A stretch of DNA of 64,000 bases, taken from Rhizobium sp. BK418 (lineage in GTDB: Bacteria > Pseudomonadota > Alphaproteobacteria > Rhizobiales > Rhizobiaceae). The notes under the pieces were generated by a model. It worked only from the letters and a program-made list of their open reading frames with translations. It made no database searches and was not told the DNA's origin. Positions 54,148 through 64,000 of the stretch are shown here, piece by piece (position 1 is the first letter of the stretch; every line of letters starts with the position of its first letter). The DNA lies in NCBI RefSeq assembly GCF_004341105.1, contig NZ_SLZK01000002.1, positions 304,310 to 368,309 of the forward strand, written 5' to 3'. The position numbers and the translations under genes were made by a program.

Positions 54148-57054
54148 TCAGGCCCGGATACCGAGTTCGCGCAATGCCGCAGCGTCACGCGCCGAGACAT
54201 CGGGATAATCAGGGTCGGAGCCGACATCGGTTGTGATGCGCCACGAACGGGCGCATTTGACGCCTTCGGCAAGCTTCGGAACGACGGCGACTTCGGGGAC
54301 TTCGGCCAAGCGGAAGGCTTCAGCCGGGCCAGCGCTCGCCTCGACCTTGATGCCCGAGGTGATGCAAACTTCGCTGAAATCCTGACCTTCGAGCGCCTTC
54401 AACAGTTCCGCGTCGGCGACATAGACGACGGGGGCTGCTTCCAGCGACGAGCCGATGCGCTTGTCCTTGCGTTCGATTTCGAGCGCTCCGGTCACGACGC
54501 TGCGGATCGCGCGGATCTTCTTCCATTTCTCAGCCAGCGCGTCGTTGTGCCATTCCTTCGCAACCGGAGCAAACTGCTCCAGATGTACGGAGACGGCCGA
54601 CGGATTGCGCGAGAGCCATGCTTCTTCGGTCGTGAAAGGCAGCATCGGGGCGAGCCAGGTCACCATACAATCGAAGATCATGCGGATGACATAGAGCGCC
54701 GAGCGGCGGCGAAGGCTGGAGGGCGCATCGCAGTAGAGCGCATCCTTGCGGACGTCGAAATAGAAGGCCGAGAGCTCGACATTGGCAAAATCGATCAATG
54801 CGCGGGCGATCTTCTTGAAGTCGAAGGCGTCGTAGTTTTCACGCACGAGCTGATCAAGCTCAGAGAGGCGATGCAACATCAGTTGCTCCAGCTCCGGCAG
54901 ATCGGAAAGTGAGATGACTTCGCCCTTGTCGTGCGCCAGCGTGCCGAGCATCCAGCGGATGGTGTTGCGCAGCTTACGATAGGCATCGACATTGGTCTGG
55001 ATAATCGTCTTGCCGACACGCAAATCGTCCGCATAGTCAGAGGTCATGACCCAGAGACGCAAGATGTCGGCGCCGGCATCTTTCATCACTTCCTGCGGCG
55101 AAGTGACGTTACCCTTCGACTTCGACATCTTCTCGCCCTTCTCGTCCATGGTGAAACCATGAGTGAGGACGGCATTATAAGGCGCGCGGCCACGGGTGGC
55201 AGCCGATTCCAAGAGCGAGGAGTGGAACCAACCGCGATGCTGGTCGGAACCTTCAAGATAGAGATCGGCCGGCCACTTCAAGTCGGGGCGGTCTTCCAGG
55301 GTAAAGGTGTGGGTGGAGCCCGAGTCGAACCAGACGTCGAGAATATCCATGACCTGCGACCACTTGGACGGATCATGCTCGTTGCCGAGGAAGCGCTCCT
55401 TGGCGCCTTCGGCAAACCAGGCATCGGCGCCTTCGGCATCGAACGCGTCAAGGATGCGCTGGTTGACGGCATCATCCTGCAACACTTCACCATGCTCGTC
55501 GACGAAGACGCAGATCGGTACGCCCCATGCGCGCTGGCGAGACAGAACCCAATCCGGGCGCTGCTCGATCATGGCGCGCAGACGGTTCTGGCCGGCAGCG
55601 GGCACGAAGCGGGTATCGTCGATCGCCTTCAGCGCGCGGGTGCGCAGCGTCGTTCCGTCCGCCAGCGTCTTGTCCATATAGACGAACCACTGCGGCGTGT
55701 TGCGGAAGATGACCGGCTTTTTGGAGCGCCAGGAATGCGGATACTGGTGCTTCAGGCGGCCACGGGCAAAAAGTGTGTTGCGTTCGATCAGCGCCTTGAT
55801 GACGCGGTCGTTGGCATCGCCCTTCTTGCCATTGTCGTCGATGACTCGTGCGCCTTCGAAGCCGGGGGCGTCAGCCGTGTAGAAACCGCCATCGTCAACC
55901 GGGAACGGGATCTTGGTCTCGATACCGCGTGCCTCGATCTCGCGGCCGTGCGCCATCCAGACATCGAAGTCTTCGCGGCCGTGGCTCGGCGCGGTATGCA
56001 CGAAACCGGTACCGGCATCATCAGTGACATGATCGCCATCGAGCAGCGGTACGGCGAATTCGTAGCCGCCGCCGAGGCCCTTAAGCGGATGGGCGCAGGT
56101 GATGCCAGAGAGATCGGCAGCCGTGACGTCGGAAAGGCGCTTATACTGCAGCTTTGCCTTGGCGAAACATTCTTCGGCGAGCTTGTCGGCGAAAACAAGC
56201 TTCTCACCCGGGCGCGGACCAAATTCGTTCTCGGCGGCCGTCACTTCGTAAAGGCCGTAGGCAACGCGCGAGGAATAGGCGATCGCCCGGTTGCCAGGGA
56301 TCGTCCAGGGCGTTGTGGTCCAGATGACGACGAAGGCATCCTTGAGACCATCAGAGCCCTTTGCGACCGGGAACTTCACCCAGATCGTGTCGCTCTCATA
56401 ATCATGGTACTCGACTTCGGCTTCCGCCAGCGCCGTGCGCTCGACGACCGACCACATGATCGGCTTGGAGCCGCGATAGAGCTGGCCGCTCCTGGCGATC
56501 TTCAACAGTTCGCCGGCGATGCGGCTTTCCGCGTGGAAGTTCATCGTCAGGTACGGGTTTTCGAAATCGCCTATTATGCCGAGGCGCTGGAACTCGCCGC
56601 CTTGGATGGCGATCCATTTTTCGGCATAGGCGCGGCATTCGCGGCGGAATTCGATCATCGCCGACGGTTCGGTCAGGTCAGGCTTGGCCTTGCCCTTGGC
56701 GCGGTAGTTTTCTTCCTCGATCTTCCATTCGATCGGCAGGCCGTGGCAGTCCCAGCCGGGAACGTAGTTGGAATCGTAACCGCGCATCTGGAAGGAGCGG
56801 GTGATGACATCCTTGAGGATCTTGTTCAGCGCGTGGCCGATATGGATGTTGCCATTCGCATAGGGCGGGCCGTCGTGCAGGACGAATTTTTCGCGGCCGG
56901 CGGCGGACGCACGCAGCTTCTTGTAGAGGTTCATCTGCTGCCAGCGGGCAACGAGTTCCGGCTCCTTCTGCGGCAGGCCGGCGCGCATCGGGAAATCCGT
57001 CTCGGGCAGATAGAGGGTCTTCGAGTAATCGATCTTTTCGGCTGTATCGGTCAT
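54148..57054 (-). CDS. ileS: Isoleucyl-tRNA synthetase
   Basis: Charges tRNA-Ile, with editing of valine. From the ATG at 57054 it has 968 residues; the in-frame TTG three codons upstream is less likely. The HIGH motif is H71-I-G-H74 (GNIHIGHAL) and KMSKS lies at 642-646. The editing domain shows [12 protein letters not shown]. At the C-terminus the usual zinc site (CxRCW...CxRC) is degraded to KCARSW...SARD, leaving one cysteine. Otherwise a normal bacterial IleRS. Alone on the minus strand, followed after 131 bp by the lipoprotein gene. Confidence 0.96.
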   Translation of the reverse strand: MTDTAEKIDYSKTLYLPETDFPMRAGLPQKEPELVARWQQMNLYKKLRASAAGREKFVLHDGPPYANGNIHIGHALNKILKDVITRSFQMRGYDSNYVPGWDCHGLPIEWKIEEENYRAKGKAKPDLTEPSAMIEFRRECRAYAEKWIAIQGGEFQRLGIIGDFENPYLTMNFHAESRIAGELLKIARSGQLYRGSKPIMWSVVERTALAEAEVEYHDYESDTIWVKFPVAKGSDGLKDAFVVIWTTTPWTIPGNRAIAYSSRVAYGLYEVTAAENEFGPRPGEKLVFADKLAEECFAKAKLQYKRLSDVTAADLSGITCAHPLKGLGGGYEFAVPLLDGDHVTDDAGTGFVHTAPSHGREDFDVWMAHGREIEARGIETKIPFPVDDGGFYTADAPGFEGARVIDDNGKKGDANDRVIKALIERNTLFARGRLKHQYPHSWRSKKPVIFRNTPQWFVYMDKTLADGTTLRTRALKAIDDTRFVPAAGQNRLRAMIEQRPDWVLSRQRAWGVPICVFVDEHGEVLQDDAVNQRILDAFDAEGADAWFAEGAKERFLGNEHDPSKWSQVMDILDVWFDSGSTHTFTLEDRPDLKWPADLYLEGSDQHRGWFHSSLLESAATRGRAPYNAVLTHGFTMDEKGEKMSKSKGNVTSPQEVMKDAGADILRLWVMTSDYADDLRVGKTIIQTNVDAYRKLRNTIRWMLGTLAHDKGEVISLSDLPELEQLMLHRLSELDQLVRENYDAFDFKKIARALIDFANVELSAFYFDVRKDALYCDAPSSLRRRSALYVIRMIFDCMVTWLAPMLPFTTEEAWLSRNPSAVSVHLEQFAPVAKEWHNDALAEKWKKIRAIRSVVTGALEIERKDKRIGSSLEAAPVVYVADAELLKALEGQDFSEVCITSGIKVEASAGPAEAFRLAEVPEVAVVPKLAEGVKCARSWRITTDVGSDPDYPDVSARDAAALRELGIRA

Positions 57055-57291
57055 GTGTGACAATCGTTTCTGGCGGCCCGGATGGGCGCGCGGATATCAA
57101 ATCTATGGTGACGGAAAGCGCTTGCTCAGCTCAAGCGCCAAAAACCCGGACCTTCCGGCCGCTCAGCGCGCGCGGAAGACCGGGCCGATAATTCGTATCG
57201 AATGCGCCAGCCGGATTTTACTCATCGCGCCGGTTCATAGGCGCTTTTCAGCGGAAAAGGAAGAGGGATTTCAGTCCTTCGCCTTCACGAA

Positions 57292-57317
57292 AAGCCGCAG
57301 CAGGACGCTTGCGGCTT
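57292..57317 (-). terminator. Rho-independent terminator of the symporter operon
   Basis: AAGCCGCA (57292-57299) and TGCGGCTT (57310-57317) form an 8-bp perfect stem with a 10-nt loop. On the minus strand it is followed by TTTCGTG. It lies 15 bp after the symporter stop at 57332. Confidence 0.75.
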
Positions 57318-57331
57318 GGCACCAGGCGGGC

Positions 57332-58807
57332 TCAGGCCCTTGCCGTTCCCCGTGCCGGCGCCAGCAGATTGACGATGACGGCGACGAGGATGTTCACCAC
57401 CAGGGCCAGCAGGCCGATATAAATGGTGAAGGACGTATCCCCAAGGCTGATCGGTTGCAGCGGTTTCAGGCCGTTGATCCAGACGAGGAAGGTGCCGCCG
57501 AAGAAGCCGACAAACCAGCCGGCAAGCAGGCCGGGCGCGCGGAACCAGCCGGTGTAGAGGCCGAAGACAAGTGCAGGCAGCGTCTGCACGATCCATATGC
57601 CGCCCAGAAGCTGCAGATCGAGCGCAAACTGCGTAGGCAAGAAGATGACAACGAGCAGAGCACCGATCTTCACGACGAGCGAGGTCACCTTGGCGACCTT
57701 GGCCTCACCCGCTGGGGAGACTTCGGGGTCGATATAGGCCTTCCAGAAATTGCGGGTGAAAAGATTGGCCGCCCCGATGCTCATCACTGCCGCCGGCACC
57801 AGTGCGCCGATCGCAATCGCCGAGAATGCAAAGCCGGCAAACCAGCTCGGGAAGAGCGTTTGGAAAAGAGCCGGCACGACATCATTCGGGCTGTCGAGCT
57901 TCAGGTTGGCGGCGTGGCCCATATAGCCGAGCAAGGCGAGGAGGCCGAGTAGAAGCGTATAGGCCGGCAGCAGCACCGCATTCTTGCGGATCGTGTTGCC
58001 GCTGTTGGACGCGAAGATGCCAGTCAGCGTATGCGGATACATGAAGGCGGCGAGAGCCGAGCCGAGCGCCAGCGTCGCGTAGGCGACGTACTGGTTGGGG
58101 GCAAGCAGCAGGCTTCCCGATCCCTTGGCCTGGAAGGCGGCGTCGGCGGCGTTGAAGACATTGGCATAACCGCCGAGCTTCGAAGGGATCAGGGCGACTG
58201 CGGCTATCACCACGATATAGATCATGATGTCCTTGACGAAAGCGATCAGGGCCGGTGCGCGCAATCCCGCGGAATAGGTATAGAGCGCCAGCACGATGAA
58301 AGCGATGGCGAGCGGCAGTTCGCCATGCAGACCGAGCGCCTTGAAGACCGCCGCCATGCCGACCAGTTGCAGGGCGATGTAAGGCATGGTGGCGATGGCG
58401 CCGGTGATGGCTACCGCCAGCTCCAGCCCGCGCGAGCCATACTGGCCATGAACCACATCGGCAGCCGTGACGTAACCGAAATCCTTCGCCCGCTTCCAGA
58501 GCACTGGCATGACCATGAAGACGAAGGGGTAGACGATGATCGTATAGGGCAGCGCGAAGAAGCCATAAGCGCCGACGGTATAGACGAGCGCGGGCACCGC
58601 AATGATCGTATAGGCGGTGTAGAAATCGCCGCCGACAAGGAACCAGGTGATCCAGATACCGAAGCTGCGCCCGCCAAGGCCCCATTCATCGATGTGCGCA
58701 AGCGTTTCAGGTTTGCGCCAATGGGCGGCGATGAAGCCCATAACGGTGACCAACAGAAAGAAGAAGATAAAGATGGCAAGCGCCGTCATGTTGCTTTCAG
58801 TCGTCAT
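57332..58807 (-). CDS. Sodium:solute symporter (SSS family)
   Basis: A 491-residue membrane transporter with about 13 predicted helices. SSS signatures are visible: GGRSFGIWITWFLVGGDFYTAYT in helix 1-2 and GAYGFFALPYTIIVYPFVFMV. It probably couples Na+ to uptake of a small organic acid, amino acid or other solute; the substrate is not readable. Its first 11 bp overlap the DUF3311 gene, the typical partner subunit of such symporters. A terminator follows. Confidence 0.9.
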   Translation of the reverse strand: MTTESNMTALAIFIFFFLLVTVMGFIAAHWRKPETLAHIDEWGLGGRSFGIWITWFLVGGDFYTAYTIIAVPALVYTVGAYGFFALPYTIIVYPFVFMVMPVLWKRAKDFGYVTAADVVHGQYGSRGLELAVAITGAIATMPYIALQLVGMAAVFKALGLHGELPLAIAFIVLALYTYSAGLRAPALIAFVKDIMIYIVVIAAVALIPSKLGGYANVFNAADAAFQAKGSGSLLLAPNQYVAYATLALGSALAAFMYPHTLTGIFASNSGNTIRKNAVLLPAYTLLLGLLALLGYMGHAANLKLDSPNDVVPALFQTLFPSWFAGFAFSAIAIGALVPAAVMSIGAANLFTRNFWKAYIDPEVSPAGEAKVAKVTSLVVKIGALLVVIFLPTQFALDLQLLGGIWIVQTLPALVFGLYTGWFRAPGLLAGWFVGFFGGTFLVWINGLKPLQPISLGDTSFTIYIGLLALVVNILVAVIVNLLAPARGTARA

Positions 58808-58994
58808 GGCGCATGCTCCGATAGGCGATCCAGGTCAGGAACGCTGTTATCGGTACCCAGAGAAGCTGATACCAATAGAAAAAGGGGAAGCCGAGAACGA
58901 CCGGGTCGCGGAAATTATAGAAGGGCACCCAGAGAAGCCCGATATAGGGGATGAGGAGCAGCCAGCAGGCTGCCGTTCCAAAACCTTTGTCCAT
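58797..58994 (-). CDS. DUF3311 small membrane protein, symporter partner
   Basis: A 65-residue protein with two membrane segments (about 9-25 and 33-55) and the motif YIGLLWVPFYN of DUF3311. It overlaps the symporter gene by 11 bp, implying translational coupling; DUF3311 genes usually precede SSS transporters of this type. Divergent from the MFS gene at 59223. Confidence 0.85.
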   Translation of the reverse strand: MDKGFGTAACWLLLIPYIGLLWVPFYNFRDPVVLGFPFFYWYQLLWVPITAFLTWIAYRSMRHDD

Positions 58995-59222
58995 GTCGAG
59001 ATCGCCTTTCGAAGCTTGGGCGCAGTCGATCCGCGTCTTATCTCCAAAATGAAATATGCCCCGGCGACGGGTCGGCAAGCAGAAGACGGCTGCGATTTCG
59101 TTGCTTCCAATACAAAAAATTCAAAACCCCTGTCGATTTCCGGCTTGCCCGATCGTCTTTGACTTGCAGGCATGAAATTTCATCATGTCAGATCAAACCC
59201 GTCCGTAAGGAGTGATGAGGAT

Positions 59223-60437
59223 ATGAGCAGTTCCTATCGTTGGGTTATCGTCGCGGCCGGCGCACTGATGACGTGCGTGGCTCTCGGCGCCATGTTTTCT
59301 CTCGCAATTTTCCAGCAACCGATCGCCGACGCGACCGGCTGGTCGCATGCCGGTATCGCCAGCGCCATGACGCTGAATTTCATCGTCATGGGCATAGGTG
59401 GCTTCTTCTGGGGCGCTGCCAGCGACCGGTTCGGACCGCGCCCGGTGGTGCTGATCGGTGCCGTCATTCTCGGGCTGGCGCTGATGCTGGCCAGCCGCGC
59501 AGAAACGCTTCTGCAGTTCCAATTGACCTACGGCGTGCTCGTCGGCCTTTCAGCCAGCGCCTTTTTCGCGCCGATGATTGCCGCGACGACAGCGTGGTTC
59601 GACGAGAACCGCGGCCTTGCCGTCTCGCTGGTTTCGGCCGGCATGGGCGTTGCGCCGATGACGATCTCGCCCTTCGCGCGCTGGCTGATCACATCCTATG
59701 AATGGCGCCCGGCGATGATGATCATCGGCATCGGTGCGCTCATCCTGATGATCCCGGCCGCCCTTCTCGTACGCCAACGGCCGTCGCCGCCTGTCGATAC
59801 GCATGAGGCAATCGTCTCAGGCGATGGCGGCGCCGCTGACCTTTGGACGGTTTTCCGTTCGCCGCAGTTCATCGTGCTCGGGCTCACCTTCTTTGCCTGC
59901 TGCGCCGCCCATTCCGGGCCGATCTTTCATATGGTGAACTATGCCACGCTCTGCGGCGTAGCCCCCATGGCCGCGGTCAGCATCTACAGTGTCGAGGGTC
60001 TTGCCGGTCTCGGCGGACGCCTGCTCTATGGCACGTTGGCGGACCGGATCGGTGTGAAGCGGGTGATCGTTGCAGGCCTGCTGATACAGGCAGCGGCGCT
60101 TGCGACCTATCTTGCCGTCAGCAAACTCGGCGAGTTCTACGCACTCGCCGTCATCTTCGGCAGTGCCTATGGTGGGGTGATGCCACTCTATGCCGTGCTG
60201 GCGCGCGAATATTTCGGCCCACGTATCATCGGCACGGTCTTTGGGGCAGCGACGATGCTGTCCAGCCTCGGAATGGCCTTCGGCCCGCTGGTCGGCGGGT
60301 GGATCTACGACACCTATGCCAACTACTCGTGGCTCTTTATCGGCTCCGCTCTGGTCGGGCTCGGTGCGGCAGCAATTGCACTCGCCTTCCCGCCGCTGCC
60401 GCGACCGAAGGCGCAGCCTGCACTCGGGGCAGCCTGA
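59223..60437 (+). CDS. MFS transporter
   Basis: A 404-residue major facilitator with 12 predicted helices and a 6+6 layout. The cytoplasmic loop between helices 2 and 3 has GAASDRFGPRPVVLIG and the matching second-half loop GTLADRIGVKRVIVAG. The helix-4/5 region (ATTAWFDENRGLAVSLVSAGMGVAP) resembles the OFA (oxalate:formate) / MCT-like branch, suggesting a monocarboxylate substrate, but this is weak. The start at 59223 has a GATGAGGAT SD region. A palindromic repeat copy follows the stop, and the gene converges on ribF. Confidence 0.88.
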   Translation: MSSSYRWVIVAAGALMTCVALGAMFSLAIFQQPIADATGWSHAGIASAMTLNFIVMGIGGFFWGAASDRFGPRPVVLIGAVILGLALMLASRAETLLQFQLTYGVLVGLSASAFFAPMIAATTAWFDENRGLAVSLVSAGMGVAPMTISPFARWLITSYEWRPAMMIIGIGALILMIPAALLVRQRPSPPVDTHEAIVSGDGGAADLWTVFRSPQFIVLGLTFFACCAAHSGPIFHMVNYATLCGVAPMAAVSIYSVEGLAGLGGRLLYGTLADRIGVKRVIVAGLLIQAAALATYLAVSKLGEFYALAVIFGSAYGGVMPLYAVLAREYFGPRIIGTVFGAATMLSSLGMAFGPLVGGWIYDTYANYSWLFIGSALVGLGAAAIALAFPPLPRPKAQPALGAA

Positions 60438-60455
60438 GCAGTTCTTCGCGTTTAT

Positions 60456-60497
60456 GCAATTCCGGACGCAAAACGCCTATGCACTTTGCTGGAATTG
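60456..60497. repeat. Dispersed palindromic element, copy C
   Basis: Left arm GCAATTCC (60456-60463) and right arm GGAATTG (60491-60497) match copy B; the inner section reads GGACGCAAAACGCC and ATGCACTTTGCT, with the loop shortened. Lies between the converging MFS and ribF genes, 19 bp after one stop and 2 bp from the other. Confidence 0.8.
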
Positions 60498-60498
60498 T

Positions 60499-61482
60499 TC
60501 AGTCGAAACAGAGCTTCCGGTCGAGTTCGCCAAGTGGCCTCACACCCGAAAGCAGAGCCCTCGCCTCTTCCTCGTCGCGCTTCATCTGCGCGACGAGCGG
60601 ATCAAGCCCGTCAAATTTCAGTTCCGGACGCAGATAGCCGAAGAAGGAGACCGAACAGGTCTGGCCATAGAGATCGCCGCTGAAATCAAAGAGATAGGTT
60701 TCTAGCAGCGGCGCGCCGTTTTCCGTCACCGTCGGGCGGCGGCCGTAGCTTGCCACCGCATCATAAAGCTTGCCGTTTTCGAGGCGGAAGCGAACGGCAT
60801 AGATGCCCGCCGCAAGATCCACCTCCGGCGGCAGCTGCATATTGGCAGTCGGAAAACCGAGCTGGCGGCCAAGCTTTTCACCGCCAATCACCTTCGACTG
60901 CACCGTATAATGATAACCGAGCATGGCGGCGACGGCAGAGACGTCGCCTTCCTTCAGCAGCGCCCGGACATGGCTCGAGGAGACGACATCGGTATTCTCG
61001 TCGCGGAAGGCGTCGATCAGGGTGACGCCGAAGCCATATCTGTTGCCGGCATCCATCAGGAAGGCCGGCCCGCCCTCGCGGCCGCGGCCGAAATGGAAAT
61101 CGAAGCCGGTCACCACCTGGGAGGCTCCGAGCCAGTCCTTCAGGATGGAATGAATGAAATCTTCCGCCGAACGCTGCGAAAAGTCGTAATCGAAGGGATA
61201 TTCGATGACGGCGTTGAAGCCCATTTCCTCCAGGATGCGCGCCTTGAAGGGGGCGGGCGTCAGACGAAAGACCGGCGCATCCGGCTTGAAGACGGTACGC
61301 GGATGCGGCTCGAAGGTCAGCACGAGGGCGGGAATGCGACGCTCTCGTGCTATATCGAGCGCTCGGTTCAGCACGGATTGGTGACCGCGGTGAACGCCGT
61401 CGAAATTGCCGATGGCGATGACGCCGCCCTTCAGATGCTCGGGTAGCGGATCGCGGGTTTCATTGCGGTGAAATACGGTCAT
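60499..61482 (-). CDS. ribF: Bifunctional riboflavin kinase / FAD synthetase
   Basis: Makes FMN and FAD from riboflavin. From the ATG at 61482 it has 327 residues; an ATG at 61491 is also possible. The N-terminal nucleotidyltransferase (about 15-170) has GNFDGVHRGHQ at 25-35 and SSSHVRALLKEGD; the C-terminal flavokinase (about 180-310) has GFPTANMQLPPE and the GRRPTV motif. It starts 15 bp after the HAD gene on the same strand. Firm. Confidence 0.95.
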   Translation of the reverse strand: MTVFHRNETRDPLPEHLKGGVIAIGNFDGVHRGHQSVLNRALDIARERRIPALVLTFEPHPRTVFKPDAPVFRLTPAPFKARILEEMGFNAVIEYPFDYDFSQRSAEDFIHSILKDWLGASQVVTGFDFHFGRGREGGPAFLMDAGNRYGFGVTLIDAFRDENTDVVSSSHVRALLKEGDVSAVAAMLGYHYTVQSKVIGGEKLGRQLGFPTANMQLPPEVDLAAGIYAVRFRLENGKLYDAVASYGRRPTVTENGAPLLETYLFDFSGDLYGQTCSVSFFGYLRPELKFDGLDPLVAQMKRDEEEARALLSGVRPLGELDRKLCFD

Positions 61483-61496
61483 CGGCTTCATTTCTC

Positions 61497-62345
61497 TTAT
61501 GCGAGGCGCGGCATCCACCACTTGGGTGCGGCTTTTTCCCGTTCGAGATAGGCGTGCAGGATCGCCTCGTCTGTCTCGCCGTTCAACGTATATTCCTTCG
61601 CGTGGATGCCACCGCTGATGTAGAGAAGATCGAGGCCATAATTCAAGGCGCCGCGAACGTCCGTCGGCATGCCGTCGCCGATCGCCAGCACGCGGTCAAT
61701 AGGGAAGTCGCCGCGCACTTCACGGGCTGCGGCAAGCGTTGCCTCATAGATCGGCCGGTGCGGTTTGCCGGCAATACGGGTGGAGCCGCCGAGCTGCTCA
61801 TAATAGGCGGCCATGGCGCCGGCGCAGGGAATGATGCGGTGGCCGCGCTCGACGACGAGATCGGGATTGGCGCAGATCATCGGCACGCCACGGGATTTGA
61901 AATCCAGCAGCATGTCCCTGTAATCCTCGGGCTTCTGTGTCTCGTCGTCGAAGAAACCAGTACAGACGACGGAGGTAGCTTCGCCGGCGGCGGCGCGCTC
62001 GATATCGAGGCCTTCGAGGATTGGACTGTCGCGTTCGGGGCCGAGCAGGAAAACCTCGCGCGGACCTTCGGCGATCAGCGCCCGGGTCACATCACCGGAG
62101 GTGACGATGCGGTCATAGGCGCCGTCGGGCACGCCGATCTGGCGCAACTGCTCGACGACCTGCCAGGAGACGCGGGGTGAATTGGTAATCAGAACGACGG
62201 CCAAGCCGGCGGCACGGGCGGCCTGCAGCGCCTCGCCGGCCTTGGGAAACGGATCGACGCCGTTATGCACGACGCCCCAGACATCGCAGAGCACCGCGTC
62301 ATATCGATCGGTGATCTCGGAGAAGTTCGCAATCCGCTTTGCCAT
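61497..62345 (-). CDS. TIGR01459-type HAD hydrolase (NagD/PGP-like)
   Basis: A 282-residue HAD phosphatase with a C2 cap, of the NagD/PGP-like group found in alphaproteobacteria. Motif I is DVWGVVHNG (D20, with the second Asp replaced), motif II is VLITNSPR, motif III in GKPHRPIYE, motif IV GDGMPTDVRGA. Substrate unknown. It is directly followed by ribF, so a link to flavin phosphates is possible but unproven. A 12-bp palindrome (62369-62380) lies 23 bp upstream. Confidence 0.87.
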   Translation of the reverse strand: MAKRIANFSEITDRYDAVLCDVWGVVHNGVDPFPKAGEALQAARAAGLAVVLITNSPRVSWQVVEQLRQIGVPDGAYDRIVTSGDVTRALIAEGPREVFLLGPERDSPILEGLDIERAAAGEATSVVCTGFFDDETQKPEDYRDMLLDFKSRGVPMICANPDLVVERGHRIIPCAGAMAAYYEQLGGSTRIAGKPHRPIYEATLAAAREVRGDFPIDRVLAIGDGMPTDVRGALNYGLDLLYISGGIHAKEYTLNGETDEAILHAYLEREKAAPKWWMPRLA

Positions 62346-62368
62346 TCCGCTTTCCTGCTTCGCTTTCG

Positions 62369-62380
62369 GTCACCGGTGAC
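62369..62380. promoter_or_regulatory. 12-bp palindrome upstream of the HAD hydrolase gene
   Basis: GTCACCGGTGAC is a perfect 12-bp palindrome, 23 bp before the HAD gene's start codon on the minus strand. It may be an operator for that gene and ribF; no regulator can be named. Confidence 0.3.
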
Positions 62381-62581
62381 ATTGCAAAGGCGGACTTTAA
62401 TGGCAAGGCATTTTCTGCATCGGAAGATGCCTGACGAAGGATAGTGAGCACGATAGGATCGAACCTATACCGTCCCGCCAAGGCTTATAAAAAAGCCGGA
62501 CGCGGCCTGGGGCTCGGTAACCATATTGACGAATCCCGCCCGTCTCCACAATTCCGGCATAAAAATCCGTGAAGGCTCTTC

Positions 62582-62610
62582 TTGACTCCTTCCGGAGCCA
62601 TCCCTAAATG
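62582..62610 (+). promoter_or_regulatory. groES promoter (sigma-70 or RpoH type)
   Basis: CTTGACT (from 62581) and TCCCTAAATG fit TTGACT-N17-TAAATG, and equally a heat-shock RpoH promoter (CTTGA...CCCTAAAT). It immediately precedes the CIRCE element and is about 90 bp before the groES start. Confidence 0.6.
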
Positions 62611-62617
62611 CACGGCG

Positions 62618-62644
62618 CTAGCACTCACGGGAGTTGAGTGCTAA
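62618..62644 (+). promoter_or_regulatory. CIRCE operator (HrcA binding site) of groESL
   Basis: CTAGCACTC-N9-GAGTGCTAA: the right arm is the exact CIRCE half-site, the left arm differs from the consensus only in its first base (C for T). The placement just downstream of the promoter fits HrcA repression of groESL. Confidence 0.93.
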
Positions 62645-62700
62645 CATTCTCCATGTGGGCCACCCGGTCCGCGAATGTCATTTGATCGAGGGATTAGACA

Positions 62701-62997
62701 ATGGCAAGCACCAATTTCCGCCCGCTTCACGATCGCGTCGTCGTCCGTCGCGTTGAATCCGAAGAGAAGACCAAGGGCGGCATCATCATCCCGGATACCG
62801 CTAAGGAAAAGCCGCAGGAAGGCGAAATCGTCGCTGTCGGTTCCGGCGCTCGTGACGAGTCCGGCAAGGTCGTTCCGCTGGACGTGAAGGCTGGCGACCG
62901 CGTTCTGTTCGGCAAGTGGTCCGGCACCGAAGTCAAGATCAACGGCGAAGACCTTCTCATCATGAAGGAAGCCGACATCATGGGCATCATCGGCTGA
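62701..62997 (+). CDS. groES: Co-chaperonin GroES
   Basis: 98-residue lid of the GroEL chamber. [14 protein letters not shown] at the start, the mobile loop [20 protein letters not shown] and the ending [13 protein letters not shown] are standard. The ATG is at 62701. A 56-bp gap with an AGGAG SD leads to groEL. Rhizobia usually carry several groESL copies; the CIRCE element marks this as a HrcA-controlled one. Confidence 0.97.
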   Translation: MASTNFRPLHDRVVVRRVESEEKTKGGIIIPDTAKEKPQEGEIVAVGSGARDESGKVVPLDVKAGDRVLFGKWSGTEVKINGEDLLIMKEADIMGIIG

Positions 62998-63029
62998 TCA
63001 GCCGGTTGTCTTTCACCTGTAATCGCTGA

Positions 63030-64000
<971 letters not shown>

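Larger units (their letters stand above)
62346..62700. other. Divergent interval with the groESL control region
   Basis: Holds, from the left: the HAD-gene upstream region with the palindrome GTCACCGGTGAC (62369-62380), a weak GGCTT/AAGCC hairpin near 62482-62497, and then the groES promoter and CIRCE operator described separately. No coding sequence is apparent. Confidence 0.7.

Noticed and set aside
54931..57060. 709-codon open frame opposite ileS
   Set aside because: Same explanation: it lies wholly inside an essential synthetase gene and shows no domain.
62482..62497. GGCTT/AAGCC hairpin as terminator or RNA gene
   Set aside because: Stem of only 5 bp in an upstream region; no adjacent gene ends there, so significance is low.

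Overview
The window reads as ordinary chromosome of a fast-growing Rhizobium (the R. etli / R. leguminosarum type; genus inferred, species not determined). The reasons are: high-GC coding on both strands; an F0 ATP-synthase operon (atpI-B-E-b'-b) separated from any F1 genes; a MntH gene with a likely Fur/Mur-type operator; a lipid A/Kdo block typical of Rhizobiales; a HrcA/CIRCE-controlled groESL; and palindromic intergenic elements that resemble rhizobial RIME-type repeats. There are 61 protein genes, two of them cut by the window edges (a chemotaxis receptor at the left, groEL at the right). I see no rRNA, tRNA, CRISPR array, transposase, integrase, prophage or plasmid functions.

Layout. 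1-10 kb (mostly minus strand): chemotaxis receptor, small exported protein, purD, then lemA-aroA-DUF2207 and glyQ with a coupled P-loop kinase, a tiny membrane protein and an S49 peptidase. 10-20.5 kb: mntH convergent with a TrmN6-like methyltransferase, a long-chain polyprenyl diphosphate synthase, a TPR protein-ispE-moaB run, a glycosyltransferase divergent from a radical SAM protein, and rnhB. 20.6-23.4 kb: F0 operon with a clear promoter and terminator. 23.6-30.8 kb: SleB-type cell-wall hydrolase, kup, corA, an Mrp/ApbC ATPase and a LuxR-type regulator, with a 536-bp gene-free interval holding a long nested hairpin. 31-36 kb: a sugar-acid island, iclR divergent from SDR-dgoK-dgoA-lactonase (De Ley-Doudoroff galactose route), then a PRC-barrel protein. 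36-39.3 kb: two signalling proteins (GGDEF/EAL and PAS-PAS-REC-REC). 39.5-47.5 kb: mutL and DUF2093 facing the block pmbA - CysQ-like phosphatase - DUF4170 - waaA - HAD - lpxK. 47.5-57 kb: CPA2 antiporter, patatin, rsmD, an RluB-like synthase with a repetitive tail, tadA, a lipoprotein and ileS. 57-62.3 kb: a sodium-solute symporter with its DUF3311 partner, an MFS carrier, ribF and a HAD phosphatase. 62.5-64 kb: CIRCE, groES and groEL.

Most content is housekeeping: energy (F0), isoprenoid/quinone (ispE, polyprenyl synthase), cell envelope (waaA, lpxK, hydrolase), translation and RNA modification (glyQ, ileS, tadA, rsmD, RluB-like, TrmN6-like), and metal/ion uptake (mntH, corA, kup, CPA2). 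The only clearly accessory-looking catabolic unit is the galactose/galactonate cluster. I do not see a convincing new multi-gene system. The best leads are non-coding: the nested hairpin at 29582-29691, the tandem hairpins at 1115-1164, the dispersed 24-45 bp palindromes placed just after stop codons, and the four-copy 13-bp tandem repeat ahead of purD. Protein-level oddities are a LuxR-type regulator with a degraded autoinducer pocket, an IleRS without its usual C-terminal zinc cysteines, an Mrp ATPase without CxxC, and an internally repeated ~52-55 residue tail on the pseudouridine synthase.
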